Source of the DNA: CALNXN01 sp942490645
GTDB lineage: Bacteria > Pseudomonadota > Alphaproteobacteria > Rhodobacterales > Rhodobacteraceae
Assembly: GCA_942490645.1 (NCBI GenBank)
Contig: CALNXN010000005.1
Span: 437,257 to 501,256 of the forward strand
Reading direction: 5' to 3'
DNA length: 64,000 bases
In this document: in pieces, positions 48,796 to 56,847 of the stretch
How the letters are laid out: each line of letters opens with the position of its first letter
How positions within the stretch are numbered: position 1 is the first letter of the stretch
Position numbers and translations under genes: made by a program
The notes under the pieces: generated by a model
Seen by the model: the letters and a program-made list of their open reading frames with translations, nothing else
The model's database searches: none
What the model was told of the DNA's origin: nothing

Positions 48796-49108
48796 ATGCC
48801 AGACGTTCCTTCTTCCGCACGTGTTGTTGTTATCGGCGGTGGCGTGATTGGGTGCTCGGTCGCGTATCATCTGACCAAATTAGGCTGGACGGATGTAGTC
48901 CTGCTGGAGCGAAAACAGCTGACGTCTGGCACCACATGGCATGCCGCCGGTCTCATCGCACAGCTGCGTGCCACCGCCAATATGACCAAACTGGCCAAGT
49001 ACAGTCAGGAGCTTTACGGCAATCTGGAAGCCGAAACCGGTGTGGCCACCGGGTTCAAACGCTGTGGGTCGATCACCGTGGCGCTGACCGATGAACGTCG
49101 CGAAGAGC
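48796..49108 (+). pseudogene. second FAD-dependent oxidoreductase, N-terminal 104 aa (cut at the junction)
   Basis: The frame encodes a DAO-type FAD domain start: VVVIGGGVIGCSVAYHLTKL, then GTTWHAAGLIAQLRATANMT, and continues to ALTDERREE. Homology ends at about base 49,108. The frame then runs on with unrelated residues to a chance TAA at 49,282-49,284. It resembles dimethylglycine/sarcosine dehydrogenases but differs from the gene at 45,402. It is severed by the junction rather than by a normal stop. Confidence 0.85.
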
Positions 49109-49278
49109 GCGAGCTTCTTCTTATCGTCCTTCTGCGCGAGCCTTCTCTTGCCGCATCGCAACGGGTTCCGACATCATTTCGAGGCCGCACCCCTTGGCAG
49201 CTGCCCGAAAGGCAAGCACAATACAGATTCGCCGCCAGCCAGCGTCGACTTGCAGGCTCGTGCGGTGAGCACAGAAAC
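49109..49278. other. first sequence after the junction, no clear gene
   Basis: About 170 bp between the FAD gene break and the attC-like site. Open frames on both strands are short and have no recognised domain. If the attC-like site is real, this would be the 3' end of a cassette. Confidence 0.4.
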
Positions 49279-49375
49279 GGCTAACAAGCAATTGCACCAG
49301 CCCGAACGCTTGCCGGCCAGCCGCCGCTGCGCTCCGGCTGTCCAGCAAGCGTCGGGCTGTGCAAGACGTTATGCC
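49279..49375 (+). repeat. integron attC-like recombination site
   Basis: Outer boxes GGCTAAC (49,279) and GTTATGCC (ending 49,375) enclose long inverted arms: 49,292-49,313 (TTGCACCAGCCCGAACGCTT with GC) and 49,345-49,364. The arms pair fully except for one unpaired C and one unpaired A in the left arm, the extrahelical-base pattern that attC sites use for strand choice. An inner stem (CAGCCG/CGGCTG) fills the loop. Length of 97 bp is in the attC range. No integron integrase is present in the window. Confidence 0.72.
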
Positions 49376-49483
49376 TTGAAGCGCCAGCCAAGCACCAGGG
49401 ACGAGAGAAACCAGGGACGTACCACGATAATAGCGCCGCCGTCAGGCAGAGCCGGCGCACACGGGCGCGGGTGACACCCATCT
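49376..49483. repeat. short stretch with GGGACGTACCACGATAA motif
   Basis: It contains AGGGACGTACCACGATAA near 49,415-49,432, the same phrase that starts the 103-bp dispersed repeats at 50,241 and 52,181. No gene is seen. Confidence 0.5.
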
Positions 49484-49853
49484 CATCCAGGCGGCTGCGA
49501 TCGAGCGCCAAGCACCATCCCCTCCCGTGACAGCTCGATGTAGCAGCTTGTTGCGCTGCAACAAGCGGCAATGCTGGACCACGAAGCTTCGACGATGGCG
49601 CAAAGCTCGGTATTCGAAAGGTTGCCGAGTATCAGGCGCACCATGCCGGGGTGCCCCTCAAGAAATGGCTGTCGCGGAAATCACCATCCTTGGTGATGAG
49701 CAGCATGTCGTTCTTGTCAACGAATGCCGAGATGGCAGAGTCCGTGGTCTCCGAGCCGTCCAAGATGCGGTTCACATGCGTGGCGTCGACGCCGAGTTCG
49801 CGCAACCGGTTGACCAGACGATAGGAGATATGGACATCGCAGAGGACGCGCAT
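49484..49853 (-). pseudogene. DUF5615 PIN-like toxin, frameshifted
   Basis: Frame one from ATG 49,853 reads MRVLCDVHISYRLVNRLREL, then LLITKDGDFRDSHFLRGTP, and ends early at 49,632. Frame two continues MVRLILGNLSNTELCAIVEA to 49,484. Together they give about 123 aa, the length of DUF5615 PIN-like proteins; one missing base near 49,643 explains the break. It begins 1 nt inside the DUF433 gene end (TGATG), the usual toxin-antitoxin arrangement. Confidence 0.8.
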
Positions 49854-50080
49854 CAGGCGACTTGGCGCACCGGCTCGCCAGAGACGAGAAGACGCGCATA
49901 GTGCAGGCTGGCGATGATGTCCTCACGCTCCAGTTCCGGGTGATCGGCAAGGATTTCATCGATCTGCATCCCGGATGACACCATGTCAAGAATCACCTCC
50001 ACCGGCCATCGCATGTGGCGGACACAGGGCTTTCCGTGGCAAATATTAGGGTCGATGGTAATGCGGCTGAGGTCTGGCAT
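49853..50080 (-). CDS. DUF433 antitoxin
   Basis: A 75-aa DUF433 protein: ITIDPNICHGKPCVRHMRWP, then VEVILDMVSSGMQIDEILADHP. ATG 50,080 is used because GAGGA lies 5 nt upstream and homology starts there. DUF433 proteins pair with DUF5615 PIN-like toxins as the DNA-binding antitoxin; the partner follows with a 1-nt overlap. Confidence 0.88.
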   Translation of the reverse strand: MPDLSRITIDPNICHGKPCVRHMRWPVEVILDMVSSGMQIDEILADHPELEREDIIASLHYARLLVSGEPVRQVA

Positions 50081-50719
50081 GTTGGTCCTCGTTAGAAGGC
50101 TGTCTCTCACCGGCTTATGCCCGTCTTTAGACGGCGGCAAATTGTTCCCGAATCCCAGCGACAGCGGGGTTGGACGCGTTTGCACGGCGGTCTCCTATCG
50201 GGGCTGCTATGGCCGCGGCGATTGGCACAATCGGCGACGTGCGGGAAATCGGGGACGTACCACGATAAAATCACTACCGGCAGCCAGCGCCGAGCCGCGC
50301 GGTCGCGGTCCGACGAACGCGCACTGCCGTAGCCAGAGCGTCGTCCGGGTGCGTCGCCTGAACTTGACCACATGTGTAGCGTCAGTCCCCCGCGCATCGG
50401 CTTGAACTGGCGACTGAAGTCGCCCGCCGCTAGGTGCCGGATCAATTCGGCTTGCCCATACGGCTTGCACGAGGCTGCTAAAGGCCAACCGCGGCGTGGC
50501 GGCACGCCCGGACTCCAATTGCCGTGACAGTGCACAAGATTACCCTATTCGCCGTCGGAGACCTCGGCTCTGCCCCCTTCTCACTTCGATGATACCGCCG
50601 GAAGGTCTGCGATCGCGGCGGCGGCGATATTGGCTGTCGTTCGGGCGAGATGCCGGAGTGATACGTGCGACCGGACTCCGATTTGACGGGCAAGCTGCCG
50701 ATGGTCCACGCGGTAGCGT
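50081..50719. other. gene-poor interval with a dispersed repeat
   Basis: About 640 bp. It contains repeat copy A (50,241-50,343). Open frames are present on both strands, but they follow the repeat and have no recognised domain. I see no RNA gene. Confidence 0.5.
50241..50343 (+). repeat. dispersed 103-bp repeat, copy A
   Basis: It starts GCGGGAAATCGGGGACGTAC and ends at GTAGCCAGAGCGTCG. It matches copy B at 52,181-52,283 with about 6 differences in 103 bases. A shorter, diverged piece lies near 51,214-51,300. Possibly a non-autonomous element or the flank of a lost IS. Confidence 0.8.
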
Positions 50720-51172
50720 TCAGCCACCGAGGCGCAGCTTGGCGACCTCGCTGAGCGGGAGCCCCGTGTAGGCCGCGATGGTCGCATCGTCGAGGCTGCT
50801 GTCGCGGATCATGGTCTTCGCGGTCTGGCGCAGGGCGTTGTCACGGCCTTCCTCGCGGCCTTCCTCGCGCGCGTCCAGCATGAGCTGTGCCTCATCATGC
50901 AAAGCACGCTCGCGCACGAAGGCTAGGCGGCGGGCCTCCTCATCGGCGCTCAAGGTCTTGAGCTTGTCGTAAGCCCGGCGGGCGGGCGTGTCGGTCATGG
51001 CGGACATTGCTTCCTCCTCCTGCCAGTGTTCGAACAGGGTGATCCAGGCGGATAGGGCCGGCGGCAGCTCACCGAGACGCTCGGCCTTCTTCAGCTCGAT
51101 GACGTTGAGTTGGAGCTCTTCGGCGAGGCGGACACTCGGGGCATCGATATCGCGCATCTCGAAGCACCAAGT
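50720..51172 (-). pseudogene. Rpn/PD-(D/E)XK-family transposase-like nuclease, C-terminal remnant
   Basis: About 150 aa with homology to the C-terminal half of the Rpn recombination-promoting nuclease (PDDEXK transposase) family: WCFEMRDIDAPSV, LNVIELKKAERLGELPPALS, AWITLFEHWQEEEAM and EGREEGRDNALRQTAKTMI. The N-terminal nuclease half is missing; upstream, the frame passes into the diverged repeat near 51,214. It ends LSEVAKLRLGG. Unlikely to be functional. Confidence 0.75.
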
Positions 51173-51383
51173 CGCTTGATCTTGATGCTCCGGATTGCGG
51201 AAAGCGCTGCCGGCAGGCTGAGCCGGCCCGCGCGGTCGCGGATCGGTGAACCTGCACTGCCTGCCGTAGCCAGCGCGTCGCCCAACCCCGGTGGCGGATA
51301 AATCCGTCGTAGTCAGGGCAACGCCGGCCGCACGCACCGACCAGGCCTTGTCGACTAGCGGAGCGCCAGTCGATCCTGCTGGC

Positions 51384-51710
51384 TCAAGCCCGCACCAACC
51401 GCTCCAGCAACACGGAACGCAAATCCCGCCGTCCATCCAGCACGGCCATGATCAACACCGCATCAGGTTCGATGCGATAGACCAAGCGCCAGGGCCGCTC
51501 GATCAGTTCGCGATACTGATGGACGTCCACGACACTCAATTCCGGCAGCACGCGCCCGCGCTCGGCGTTGTCTGAAAGCGTTTCCGCCCGCCGTTGCAGC
51601 CGGTCCAGCACGGCAAGCGCGTTGTCGGTGCTGTCCTCGGCAATGTAGCTGACGATGGCGTTCAGGTCGCGCTGAGCGGTTCGCGTCCAGCGGACTTCAC
51701 GCTCAGCCAT
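51384..51710 (-). CDS. RelE/ParE-family toxin
   Basis: A 108-aa protein: VRWTRTAQRDLNAIVSYIAE, then RPWRLVYRIEPDAVLIMAVL and DGRRDLRSVLLERL, the RelE/ParE fold. RelE toxins cleave mRNA at the ribosome and ParE toxins block gyrase; which one cannot be told. It overlaps the upstream Phd antitoxin by 8 nt. A decayed second copy of its 3' end lies at 52,379-52,510. Confidence 0.9.
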   Translation of the reverse strand: MAEREVRWTRTAQRDLNAIVSYIAEDSTDNALAVLDRLQRRAETLSDNAERGRVLPELSVVDVHQYRELIERPWRLVYRIEPDAVLIMAVLDGRRDLRSVLLERLVRA

Positions 51711-51990
51711 CCCGCTCGTCGCGTTGCGCTTGCAGTTGCTGGCGCAGTTGCGCGAAGACCTCCGCCTGCGGCAGGGTGTCGCCGGAGCTGATGTCCCGCT
51801 CGCCCTGGACCATCAGCTTCAGCATCAACATGGCGCGCTCGCGGGCCTGGTAGTGCTCATAATCCTGCACCACGGCGCGTGCGCGGCCGTTCTGAGTCAG
51901 CACCAGCGTGGCAGGCGCATCGCGCACCTGGTCCAGCAGCCGACTCGCGTCAGCTTTGAATTGACTCAAACTCAGGATCTCTTCGGTCAC
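51703..51990 (-). CDS. Phd/YefM-family antitoxin
   Basis: About 95 aa from GTG 51,990 (AGGTGG upstream), a Phd-type antitoxin: LSLSQFKADASRLLDQVRDA, then ATLVLTQNGRARAVVQDYEH. The N-terminal domain should dimerise and bind the promoter, and the C-terminus should neutralise the RelE/ParE toxin encoded next. No ATG is available near the start. Confidence 0.88.
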   Translation of the reverse strand: MTEEILSLSQFKADASRLLDQVRDAPATLVLTQNGRARAVVQDYEHYQARERAMLMLKLMVQGERDISSGDTLPQAEVFAQLRQQLQAQRDERDG

Positions 51991-52180
51991 CGAGCCCACC
52001 TATATTCAATCCGAATTTAGATCGACGCACGCTACGCCCAGCGGAGCCCAGGGTCAACCCATGCGCCATGCTGGACGCGGGCAAGACGCCTGAGCCAGGA
52101 CGCAGATCGAGGGGCTAGGGCCTCACATGTAACACCGGCATCGCGTGGAGCAGCTTGGACGTAGAAAAAGCTGGGGACCA

Positions 52181-52283
52181 GCGGGAAATCGGGGACGCAC
52201 CACGATAAGATCACGACGGGCAGCCAGCGCCGAGCCGCGCGGTTGCGGTCCGACGAACGTGCACTGCCGTAGCCAGAGCGTCG
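52181..52283 (+). repeat. dispersed 103-bp repeat, copy B
   Basis: It starts GCGGGAAATCGGGGACGCAC and matches copy A (50,241-50,343) at about 94 percent by eye. Further bases after it (CCCGGTGGAGGATAAATCC) also match the region after 51,284. Confidence 0.8.
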
Positions 52284-52378
52284 CCCATTCCCGGTGGAGG
52301 ATAAATCCGGCGTGCCCAGGGGAATGCGCGATGTGCGCGCAGACGGTGCATTGTCGGCCATACACAGCTGATTCCGCG

Positions 52379-52510
52379 GCTCAAGCCCGCACCAACCGCT
52401 CCAACAACACGGAACGCGAGTCCCGCCGCCTGTCCTGCACGGCCATGACCAGGACCAGGACCGGACCAGATTCGGTGCGATAGACCAAGCGCCAGGTCCG
52501 CTCGACGGGC
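52379..52510 (-). pseudogene. decayed copy of the RelE/ParE toxin 3' end
   Basis: Bases CTCAAGCCCGCACCAACCGC and following match 51,384-51,510 closely (GATAGACCAAGCGCCAGG shared) but with added bases that break the frame. It follows copy B of the repeat just as the intact gene follows the diverged repeat, so repeat and toxin end were duplicated together. Confidence 0.75.
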
Positions 52511-52546
52511 TCTTGGTGGACGGGGACGCCGCTTAGCCCTGACTGA

Positions 52547-53071
52547 TCAGCAGCCAGTCGCCATGGCCTGGAGCTGGCTCCAGCTCAGAAAGAGTCGGTA
52601 GTGGTGGCCCGGCAGCGGGCGGAAATCCCAACGCCGGTAGAACGCCAGCGCTTTGTCGTCAATGCAGTCGAGGATCACGGCGATGAAGGGAAAGGTCTGA
52701 CCCGCGTCGTAGCTATCCTTTAGTGCCAAGGCGAGCAGGCGACGTCCATGGCCCTGACCCTGATCGGCCTCGCGAACGCCAAGCCAGGCAAGGACGGCGG
52801 CCGGTAGATTGCGTCGCGGCAGGCGTCTGGAGAGTTCCGGCGGCAAATCGGCAAAATCGACTTGGGCGGTCGCGAGGGTATAGAACCCGGCGATGCTCCC
52901 GACCGGATCGATCAGGACCTTGGTTGCCGACAGGTGCTTTTCCTGGTTTTGCAGCGCCTTGTTCGCCAGCCAATCATCGACCTGCGCCTGGCCGCTGTGG
53001 AACGCCGACCTCGGGTGATCCCGGCGCAGTGGCTCGATGCGGTACTCGGGAGGCAAGCGGACTGCGCTCAT
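52547..53071 (-). CDS. GNAT-family toxin (TacT type)
   Basis: A 174-aa GNAT acetyltransferase from ATG 53,071: YRIEPLRRDHPRSAFHSGQA, GFYTLATAQVDFADLPPELS, LAWLGVREADQGQGHGRRLL (acetyl-CoA pyrophosphate-binding QGQGHG) and AFYRRWDFRPL. TacT-type toxins acetylate charged tRNAs and stop translation. It overlaps the preceding DUF1778 antitoxin gene by 4 nt. Confidence 0.88.
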   Translation of the reverse strand: MSAVRLPPEYRIEPLRRDHPRSAFHSGQAQVDDWLANKALQNQEKHLSATKVLIDPVGSIAGFYTLATAQVDFADLPPELSRRLPRRNLPAAVLAWLGVREADQGQGHGRRLLALALKDSYDAGQTFPFIAVILDCIDDKALAFYRRWDFRPLPGHHYRLFLSWSQLQAMATGC

Positions 53072-53337
53072 TCGCCGCGCATTAGGGCACCGAGTGCTTG
53101 CTGAGCCGGGGTGAGGGCGGCCGGCTCCTGTAGCGCTTGCCAGAATGCCTGCTGCTCCGCCGGCGTCAACGCAATGACCCGCTCCTCCGCGGCCTTGATC
53201 TCGCGCTGGGCTTGGGCGACCACGACCGAGCGGACGTAGTCGCTGACGCTGACGTGGCGCAGTTCGGCCGCTCGCGCGATGGAGGTCTTGCTGTCCGGAT
53301 CGAGACGGACCATCAGGCTGGTGGATGCGGTGGCCAT
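53068..53337 (-). CDS. DUF1778 antitoxin (TacA type)
   Basis: An 89-aa ribbon-helix-helix antitoxin: SLMVRLDPDSKTSIARAAEL, then VSVSDYVRSVVVAQAQREIK, with a C-terminal LTPAEQQAFWQALQEP that should wrap the toxin. ATG 53,337 gives the start where homology begins. Forms a TacA/TacT pair with the next gene. Confidence 0.88.
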   Translation of the reverse strand: MATASTSLMVRLDPDSKTSIARAAELRHVSVSDYVRSVVVAQAQREIKAAEERVIALTPAEQQAFWQALQEPAALTPAQQALGALMRGE

Positions 53338-53426
53338 TGATGAAGTCGCCGTGCTGAGGTTGGAGAGCGAAAAAGGTATAGCGGTTTGCAGTACGTTGCA
53401 AGGGTTGTGATTCCACCCGCTCAAGC

Positions 53427-53538
53427 CTCCACAAGCCCGTTCGTTGTGCTGCGCTTGCGGTTGCGCTAAGACCCCCCGGCTACGGGAGGCTGTCGTCGGA
53501 GCTCATGTCCCGTTCGCCCTGGCCCAAGAGTTAGATGG
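53427..53538 (-). pseudogene. decayed copy of the Phd antitoxin 3' end
   Basis: The stretch CGTTCGTTGTGCTGCGCTTG through GAGCTCATGTCCCGTTCGCC follows the same order as 51,711-51,835, the 3' part of the Phd gene, with many substitutions and gaps. No open frame remains. Confidence 0.55.
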
Positions 53539-53632
53539 CGCCTGAAGAGTGCTCCGATCGGACAGGTCGCGTCGCATCGGGCTGGTCTACTGACGGCTCA
53601 AGTAGTTCGAGCAATCAGTAGAGGTTACGCCC

Positions 53633-54047
53633 ATGTCCCGTCACGATCGTCCCCTGTCCTCCCGTGAACTCCTCAGCCGGATCGGCTTGAGCGAAGACGC
53701 GCCGCCCGAGCTGTTCGACGAGGGCGCGCTGGATGACCTCGAGGGAGACCTCGGCGGCGTGCTGCGCGAGCGCTTCGCGCTGCTGAATGCCAAGCACCAG
53801 TTTGCTCCCGGCGATCTGGTGACCTGGAAGCCGGGGCTGAAGAACCGCAGGGTGCCGCGCTACGGCGAGCCGGCGGTGGTCGTTTCAGTACTCGACGCGC
53901 CCGTGCTCGACAACGAGCAGGAGAGCGGCAGCACCTATTTCCGCGATCCGCTCAACCTGGTGCTGGGCGTGATCTGGGAGCGCGACCCGAGCGCGGTGAT
54001 TTCGTCACCTTCCACTTTGACGGCAGACGGTTGGAGCCTTGGGGTAG
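53633..54047 (+). pseudogene. conserved hypothetical protein, one frameshift
   Basis: About 138 aa over two frames: MSRHDRPLSSRELLSRIGLS, then FALLNAKHQFAPGDLVTWKP, RYGEPAVVVSVLD, FRDPLNLVLGVIW, and after a 1-nt shift near 53,996 GDFVTFHFDGRRLEPWG, ending TAG at 54,045. The C-terminal pattern suggests a small beta-barrel domain. I do not recognise the family. AGAGG lies upstream of ATG 53,633. A 60-bp fragment of this gene is repeated at 58,858-58,917. Confidence 0.6.
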
Positions 54048-54504
54048 TTAAGCGGACGAAGGGGAGTCTTTCGAGGAAGACACGTCAGCAGACCACGACC
54101 ATGCGGCGCTGGAGCGCCGGGGACTGCGCGACGACGCTGGAGCACCGTCGCGACCAACTCGGCCATGTTGTCCATTCGTACACCTTGCAAGGCTGCTCAC
54201 GCGTCAGTGTGGTCTACGTCTCGACGCAGAGTTGCAAAGACTTACTAAAGGCGACCCAATCTCGTAGTTGTCGCGGCTTGCTTGCGTTCCATGCGCGCGA
54301 TGTCTCCGCGGACGGCCAGGAGCTTGTCAAACACCATGTTCTCGACCTCGTCTTTCATACTTGAGACTCGGCGGTCGTTGGGCTGATTTGGGGGCACGTC
54401 TGACCAATCTCGGAGAACCAACTCAAACGTGAAAGTCTGGCCCCCGCTTGCCAGACCGGGGAGCGCGCCAACACCCCAAACTGCGGGACTCGGCGCGCTG
54501 GTGC
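54048..54504. other. interval before the diguanylate cyclase gene
   Basis: About 460 bp with no firm gene. The only candidate is the small minus-strand frame at 54,245-54,358, listed separately. Confidence 0.45.
54245..54358 (-). CDS. possible small coiled-coil protein fragment
   Basis: A 37-codon frame: MKDEVENMVFDKLLAVRGDI, then ARMERKQAATTTRLGRL. The pattern resembles the start of small helical proteins found beside toxin genes. No strong ribosome site is present. It could equally be chance or the remains of a longer gene. Confidence 0.3.
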   Translation of the reverse strand: MKDEVENMVFDKLLAVRGDIARMERKQAATTTRLGRL

Positions 54505-56847
54505 TTAACGATTCTCGGACAGTCCAAGCATCGACGGTCGGAAACGGCAGATCCGGTTGCGCCCGGCGCGCTTGGCCTCGAACATGGCGATGTCGGCCTG
54601 CTTCATGACGTCGCCGGGACCAGCCTGGCAGTCATCGAAGACCGAGAACCCGACGCTGGCACCGCAGTGGAAGGTCTGGCCCTTTGCCGATGGCAACAAG
54701 TAGGGCCGGCGGGCGATCATGAGGACCTTCTCGGTCAGGGCTGCGGCCTCGTCCCCGGCTGTCGCACTGTCGCTCCCGAGCCCCTCGGCGAGCACGACGA
54801 ACTCGTCGCCGCCGAGTCGCGCGATGGTGTCCACGCCGCGCAGCCCGCCGCGCAGGCGCTCCGCCAATTCCACCAGCAATTCGTCGCCGACGTCGTGGCC
54901 CTGGCTATCGTTGACGGCCTTGAACCCATCGAGGTCCAGCAGCAGCAAGGCGCCGTAATTGTGTTCACGCCGGCAGCGGGCAAGGCTGTGCTCCAACCGG
55001 TCGATCAGCAGACGCCGGTTCGCCAGCTTGGTGAGCGGGTCGTAGAAGGCGAGCCGACGGATCTGCTGATCGGCGAGGCGCTGATCGGTGATGTCGAGAC
55101 AGACCCCCATGAACCGAGGCGAGTCGTCGTCCTTGGCCGCGAGCAGGCGGGCGTACAGGTGCAGGTACCGCAGCTCTCCCTGGGGCACGCGAACCCGAAA
55201 CTCGACGCTCACCGTCGTGTTGCTGCGCGTCCCCGCACCAAGTCGCCGGGTTACCTGGCGCCTATCCTCGGGTTGCAACAGCCGCCTCCAGCCGGCCAGA
55301 TCGCTCGGGCTGTCGTGCGCGGTCAGGCCATGCAGCCGACGCATCCAAGCGTCCCACCGCAGGCGATGGCGGCGCAGGTCGTACTCCCAGACCCCGATGC
55401 CGGCGGCATCGACGGCGAGGCGAAAGCGCTCCTCACCCCGTCTCAGCTCCCGCTCCAGCTGGTGGCGCTCGCTGAAGTCCTCGACCATGCCGATGCCGGA
55501 CAGCAGGCTGCCGTCCGCCGCCCTGACGGCGGAGAAGAAGCCTCGGACCGGCGTGACCTTGTCGGCAGTGACGGAGCGATAGACCAGATCGATTTGGCTC
55601 TGCCCTCTGGTCAGGGACTCGCGAACCGCGTTGATGACGCGCTGGTCCTTGAGATCGCGCAGCAGATTGAGACCGACAATTCGCCCGCGCGGGGAACCGA
55701 CGATGCCGGCATAGGCGTCGTTGCAGTCGACGATGGTACCGTCCGGGTCGTACTGCACCAGGCCAATGGGTGCGCTCTCAAAGATGTACCGATAGCGTTC
55801 CTCGCTCCGGCTCAACGCCTTGCGGTCGCTGATCGCCTCCAGCGCCAGCCCTACCTCGTCCGCGATCCTGCCGAGAATCTCCAACTCGTCGTTGCCGAAA
55901 TAGCCGACGCTGCCGGCGCACACCTGCAGCACCGCGCAGACGCCGCGACGGTCGGTGATCGGCTCGGCCGCCGCGGCGGCGACGCCGTGCTCTCTTGCGA
56001 GGTCGTGCCAAGGTGCCGTGGTGGGATCCGCCAAGTAGTCGTTGGATACCCACCGCTGGCCGGAGCGGTAGGCAAGGGCGGTTAGGCTGCCCCCCTCCGG
56101 TCGGGTCGGATCCGTGCTCAGCCTGAGCCGCTTGAGATAGGCGTCGTTGCCGGCGGCGGAGAGAAAGGCGAATCGGTCTTGGTCGGGCCGGCAAGCAGTC
56201 GCCAGCTTGAATCCGCCGCTGGCGACGGTGATGTCGCAGACCCGCTGTAGCAGCCCCTGCTCGGTCTCACACTCGCGGATCGCCCGATTGATCTCGTCGA
56301 GTGCCGTCAGGAGCCGTTCTTTTCGGGTGATGGCCGCGAGGGCCTGCTCGAGCCGGCGGTTCTTGCGCAACAGTTCCCGCCGCAGGTCATTCACGGTCTG
56401 GTTCAGGCCGACGAACTGCCCGTTGATCTGGTCCAGTTCGACAACGTCCACCTCCCCGACGACCTGGAGCAGCCCCTCGACCCGATGCACGCGGGCGACG
56501 ATGCTACGGTTGATCCGCTTGCGGTCGCCGAGGGAGAGCAGGCCGAGGAAACCGCCGTCGGCACCGGCCCGACGCCAGAGGTCCGCGAAATCGGGGTTTT
56601 CGAAACAGTTGGAGCAATCATCGCCGGTGACGTGATCGCACAGCAGCCGACGCAGGCCGCGGTTGCCCTCGATCATCACACCGCTGGCGTCGAACAGGCC
56701 GACCGCAAGGGCTGCGCTGTCGCGTGCCGATTGCTCCAGCAGCCACTGCCAGGCGGCGCGGGGACCCGTCTCGCCGTCGCCGATGGTCACGATGCGGGAA
56801 CTCCGTGGCCCGTGATCACCGCGAAGCGCAGACTTCGGTCGGCGCAT
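54505..56847 (-). CDS. diguanylate cyclase with N-terminal sensory, GAF and two PAS domains
   Basis: A 780-aa signalling protein. An N-terminal PAS-like region includes a CSNC pair near residue 78; a helical linker spans about 130-195; a GAF domain about 200-345; PAS domains begin near 349 (SEERYRYIFESAPIGLVQYD) and 472 (GEERFRLAVDAAGIGVWEYD); the GGDEF domain spans about 597-765. The active site reads RLGGDEFVVL near residue 675, with the inhibitory I-site RGVD five residues upstream, so the enzyme should make c-di-GMP and be product-inhibited. No EAL domain. ATG 56,847 overlaps the cobalamin gene by 32 nt; GTG 56,790 is an alternative start. Confidence 0.88.
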   Translation of the reverse strand: MRRPKSALRGDHGPRSSRIVTIGDGETGPRAAWQWLLEQSARDSAALAVGLFDASGVMIEGNRGLRRLLCDHVTGDDCSNCFENPDFADLWRRAGADGGFLGLLSLGDRKRINRSIVARVHRVEGLLQVVGEVDVVELDQINGQFVGLNQTVNDLRRELLRKNRRLEQALAAITRKERLLTALDEINRAIRECETEQGLLQRVCDITVASGGFKLATACRPDQDRFAFLSAAGNDAYLKRLRLSTDPTRPEGGSLTALAYRSGQRWVSNDYLADPTTAPWHDLAREHGVAAAAAEPITDRRGVCAVLQVCAGSVGYFGNDELEILGRIADEVGLALEAISDRKALSRSEERYRYIFESAPIGLVQYDPDGTIVDCNDAYAGIVGSPRGRIVGLNLLRDLKDQRVINAVRESLTRGQSQIDLVYRSVTADKVTPVRGFFSAVRAADGSLLSGIGMVEDFSERHQLERELRRGEERFRLAVDAAGIGVWEYDLRRHRLRWDAWMRRLHGLTAHDSPSDLAGWRRLLQPEDRRQVTRRLGAGTRSNTTVSVEFRVRVPQGELRYLHLYARLLAAKDDDSPRFMGVCLDITDQRLADQQIRRLAFYDPLTKLANRRLLIDRLEHSLARCRREHNYGALLLLDLDGFKAVNDSQGHDVGDELLVELAERLRGGLRGVDTIARLGGDEFVVLAEGLGSDSATAGDEAAALTEKVLMIARRPYLLPSAKGQTFHCGASVGFSVFDDCQAGPGDVMKQADIAMFEAKRAGRNRICRFRPSMLGLSENR

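Larger units (their letters stand above)
52000..52546. other. gene-poor interval with repeat copy B and a toxin remnant
   Basis: About 550 bp between the Phd antitoxin gene and the GNAT toxin gene. It holds repeat copy B (52,181-52,283), a short stretch shared with 51,284-51,300 (GGATAAATCC) and the decayed toxin copy. No intact gene is seen. Confidence 0.5.

Noticed and set aside
48796..49284. Reading the FAD frame through to 49,284 as one 162-aa protein
   Set aside because: Residues after about 104 have no FAD-enzyme pattern, and the stop lies by chance inside the attC-like site.
54448..56085. A 545-codon plus-strand open frame
   Set aside because: It lies antisense to the GAF/PAS/GGDEF gene; high GC content keeps the opposite frame open. 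The minus strand has all the domain motifs.
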